The translations under genes were made by a program, and so were the position numbers. From Planctomycetota bacterium (GTDB lineage: Bacteria > Planctomycetota > Phycisphaerae > UBA1845 > Fen-1342): 6,930 bases of DNA. This document shows, in pieces, positions 5,555-6,930 of the stretch (position 1 is the stretch's first letter; each line of letters opens with the position of its first letter). A model generated the notes under the pieces. That model ran no database searches. It had not been told where the DNA came from and saw only the letters and a program-made list of their open reading frames with translations. The stretch spans positions 1 through 6,930 of the forward strand of contig JAUWXH010000105.1 in assembly GCA_030616465.1 (NCBI GenBank). The letters run 5' to 3'.

Positions 5555-6930
5555 CTACGCCCGTCGCCACGGGCCGGCGAGCTTCATGCAGGCTATGCCG
5601 AACACTATCAGCGGCAGCATACCCAACGCCCCGAAGCCGCAAAGACCGACGGCCGGCTGCTCCACGTCAGGGGGTGCCTGTTCGTCCTGACCTGGCTCTT
5701 CCGCCTCACTGTCTTCCTGCTCGTCAGCCGGCGGCTGGTCGTCATCTTCGTCATCCGTGTCGCTCGGCTCGTCCTGTGCCGGCTTCTGTTCCGGTGGCGT
5801 GGGCGGTTGCTCACAGGCGTCACCAACGCCGTCCCCGTCCGCGTCGGCCTGATCCGGGTTGTACGCGTCCGGACAGTTGTCACAGAGGTTCCCGATGCCA
5901 TCGCCGTCACTGTCTGCCTGGGACGGGTTTGGCTCCTCACAGTTGTCGCAAACGTCGCCGGCGCCATCACCGTCCGTGTCGATCTGGTCGGGGTTGAAGA
6001 CAAAGAGGCAGTTGTCGCAGACGTTGCCGATGCCGTCCCCGTCTTCGTCGGCCTGGTCGGGGTTGTAGAGGTCCGGGCAGTTATCGCAGGCATCACCGAC
6101 GCCGTCTCCGTCAAAGTCACTCTGGTCAAAGTTGAGCAGGTCCGGGCAGTTGTCGCAGGCGTCGCCGACGTCGTCGCCGTCGCGATCGACCTGGTCGGCA
6201 TTCGCGTCGTGCACGCAGTTATCACACGCGTTGCCGACGCCATCCACGTCAAAGTCAAACTGATCGGAATTGGCCAGGTCGGGGCAGTTGTCGCAGCCGT
6301 CACCGTGCCCGTCACCATCGCCGTCGACTTGCAGCGGGTCATAGGCATCGGGACAGATGTCGCAGCCGTCCGGCACCCCGTCCCCGTCCCGGTCGGCAAA
6401 GTCGTGGAAACCAGGGCACAGATCGCACGCGTCGCCATTGCCGTCAAAATCGCTGTCGAGCTGGTCAGGGTTGGCCTGCTCGGGGCAGTTGTCGCAGCCG
6501 TCCGGCAGGCCGTCGTCGTCGGCGTCTTGGCTGTCGTCGAACCCGGGGCATTCATCGCAATCGTCGATTACGCCGTCACTATCGCCGTCGGGCTCGCACT
6601 CGTCCGGCGTCTCGTTGGCGTTGCAGTCTTCGCTGGTACCGTCGGTGATGTCGCACTCGTCGGGTACGAGATTCCCGTTGCAGTCGTTCTCCAGGTCGAG
6701 GCACTCGTCGGGAATCCCGTTGCCGTTGCAGTCCTCGCTGGTCCCGTCAGCGATATCCTGGGCATCGTCGATGCCGTTCTCGTTGCAGTCGGAGAAGCGG
6801 TTCAGGTCCGGCCGATAGTGCTCCATGGTGCAGCGCGCCCGGCGTGCCTGTTCCGGTGTGAAGTCAGTCATGCAGCGATCGTCGGAGTAGTCCATGTAGT
6901 TATGGAACGGGTCGGGGCTGTCGCAGGATT
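5555..6930 (-). CDS. C-terminal part of a secreted M43-like metalloprotease with DCNGNG and thrombospondin type-3 repeats (5' end outside window)
   Basis: The minus-strand frame is open to the right edge. An ATG at 6895 begins MDYSDDRC, but the codons upstream of it read [11 protein letters not shown], completing [21 protein letters not shown]. This is the Met-turn and C-terminal end typical of M43 (pappalysin/cytophagalysin/ulilysin) zinc proteases, so 6895 is internal and no Shine-Dalgarno site precedes it. The zinc motif HExxHxxGxxH must lie beyond the window. After this domain come DCNGNG-type acidic repeats (6596-6790), eleven thrombospondin type-3 repeats (5813-6559), an acidic/Pro-rich linker (about 5657-5812), and a tail with Cys-Gly-Phe-Gly (Cys codon 5639-5641), a hydrophobic segment ([18 protein letters not shown]) and a final PWRRA. 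The visible part has 457 residues. The product is probably exported, calcium-stabilised and retained at the surface. It is convergent with lutC, 18 bases away. Confidence 0.85.
   Translation of the reverse strand, partial: SCDSPDPFHNYMDYSDDRCMTDFTPEQARRARCTMEHYRPDLNRFSDCNENGIDDAQDIADGTSEDCNGNGIPDECLDLENDCNGNLVPDECDITDGTSEDCNANETPDECEPDGDSDGVIDDCDECPGFDDSQDADDDGLPDGCDNCPEQANPDQLDSDFDGNGDACDLCPGFHDFADRDGDGVPDGCDICPDAYDPLQVDGDGDGHGDGCDNCPDLANSDQFDFDVDGVGNACDNCVHDANADQVDRDGDDVGDACDNCPDLLNFDQSDFDGDGVGDACDNCPDLYNPDQADEDGDGIGNVCDNCLFVFNPDQIDTDGDGAGDVCDNCEEPNPSQADSDGDGIGNLCDNCPDAYNPDQADADGDGVGDACEQPPTPPEQKPAQDEPSDTDDEDDDQPPADEQEDSEAEEPGQDEQAPPDVEQPAVGLCGFGALGMLPLIVFGIACMKLAGPWRRA
5813..6559 (-). repeat. 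Array of eleven thrombospondin type-3 (calcium-binding) coding repeats
   Basis: Eleven units of the form CDNCPD-x-x-NPDQ-x-D-x-DGDGxGDA lie head to tail, followed by a closing Cys. Eight have 23 residues (69 bp), one 22 (the tenth, [11 protein letters not shown]) and two 21 (first and third, CDECPGFDD and CDLCPGFHD). Each carries Asp-rich Ca2+ loops (DxDGDG) and two cysteines. The DNA is a diverged 69-bp tandem repeat that could change copy number by recombination. Confidence 0.9.
6596..6790 (-). repeat. DCNGNG-type coding repeats (EF-hand/dockerin-like Asp-Asn loops)
   Basis: Four units begin [57 protein letters not shown] and [16 protein letters not shown]. Each loop has the spacing of a calcium-binding Asp/Asn loop followed by a conserved Cys. 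This repeat style is frequent in planctomycete secreted proteins, which contributes to the taxonomic guess. The fourth unit (NANETPDEC) has lost the usual Gly-Ile. Confidence 0.75.

Noticed and set aside
5559..5574. Hairpin GCCCGT/ACGGGC as a bidirectional terminator between lutC and the convergent gene
   Set aside because: The stem is only 6 bp, lies inside the last codons of the minus-strand gene, and has no T-tract on either side.
6357..6818. Plus-strand open frame of 153 residues rich in Ser/Pro repeats
   Set aside because: It is the antisense reading of the DCNGNG and TSP3 coding repeats; the periodic peptide simply mirrors the repeat, and there is no start signal.
6893..6895. ATG as the start of the minus-strand repeat protein
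   Set aside because: There is no Shine-Dalgarno site, and the codons upstream complete a conserved metalloprotease Met-turn motif, so this Met is the internal Met-turn methionine.

Overview
The window is GC-rich and gene-dense, with short or overlapping gene junctions. It most likely comes from a member of the Planctomycetota, possibly Phycisphaerae-like. Three things point there: tandem '[11 protein letters not shown]'-type repeats and thrombospondin type-3 repeats in a secreted protein, tandem trypsin-like/PDZ proteins, and several short palindromic interspersed repeats. This assignment is inference from family knowledge; no rRNA or other marker gene is present.

Layout. Positions 1-257 (+) hold the C-terminal 84 codons of an unrecognised gene, possibly an envelope protein. 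Two HtrA/DegP-like proteins with signal peptides follow at 254-1288 and 1285-2511 (+). Each is joined to the gene before it by a 4-base GTGA stop/start overlap, so the three genes look like one translationally coupled operon. Both proteins keep the trypsin-like fold motifs and a C-terminal PDZ domain, but each has lost all three catalytic-triad residues (Ser/Gln/Ala in the first, Phe/Arg/Tyr in the second). They are best read as a pair of exported pseudoproteases.

Positions 2512-2707 are non-coding. They contain a 98-bp imperfect inverted-repeat element (2539-2636), whose right end supplies a good -35 hexamer for a sigma-70-like promoter (2631-2658). This promoter reads into lutABC (2708-5536, +), the iron-sulfur/LUD complex for L-lactate oxidation. 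The lut genes overlap each other (TTGA at lutA/lutB, 11 nt at lutB/lutC). No lactate permease or lut regulator is visible.

After an 18-base convergent gap, a secreted protein lies on the minus strand (5555-6930) and runs off the right edge. Its visible part has, in order, the C-terminal end of an M43 (pappalysin/cytophagalysin-like) metalloprotease domain with the Met-turn, DCNGNG-type repeats, eleven thrombospondin type-3 calcium-binding repeats, an acidic/proline linker, and a Cys-Gly-Phe-Gly/hydrophobic/Arg-Arg tail resembling a C-terminal sorting signal.

The least expected content is the tandem triad-less HtrA pair, followed by repeat elements that have entered promoters and N-terminal coding sequence at three gene junctions (second pseudoprotease, lutA promoter, lutC).
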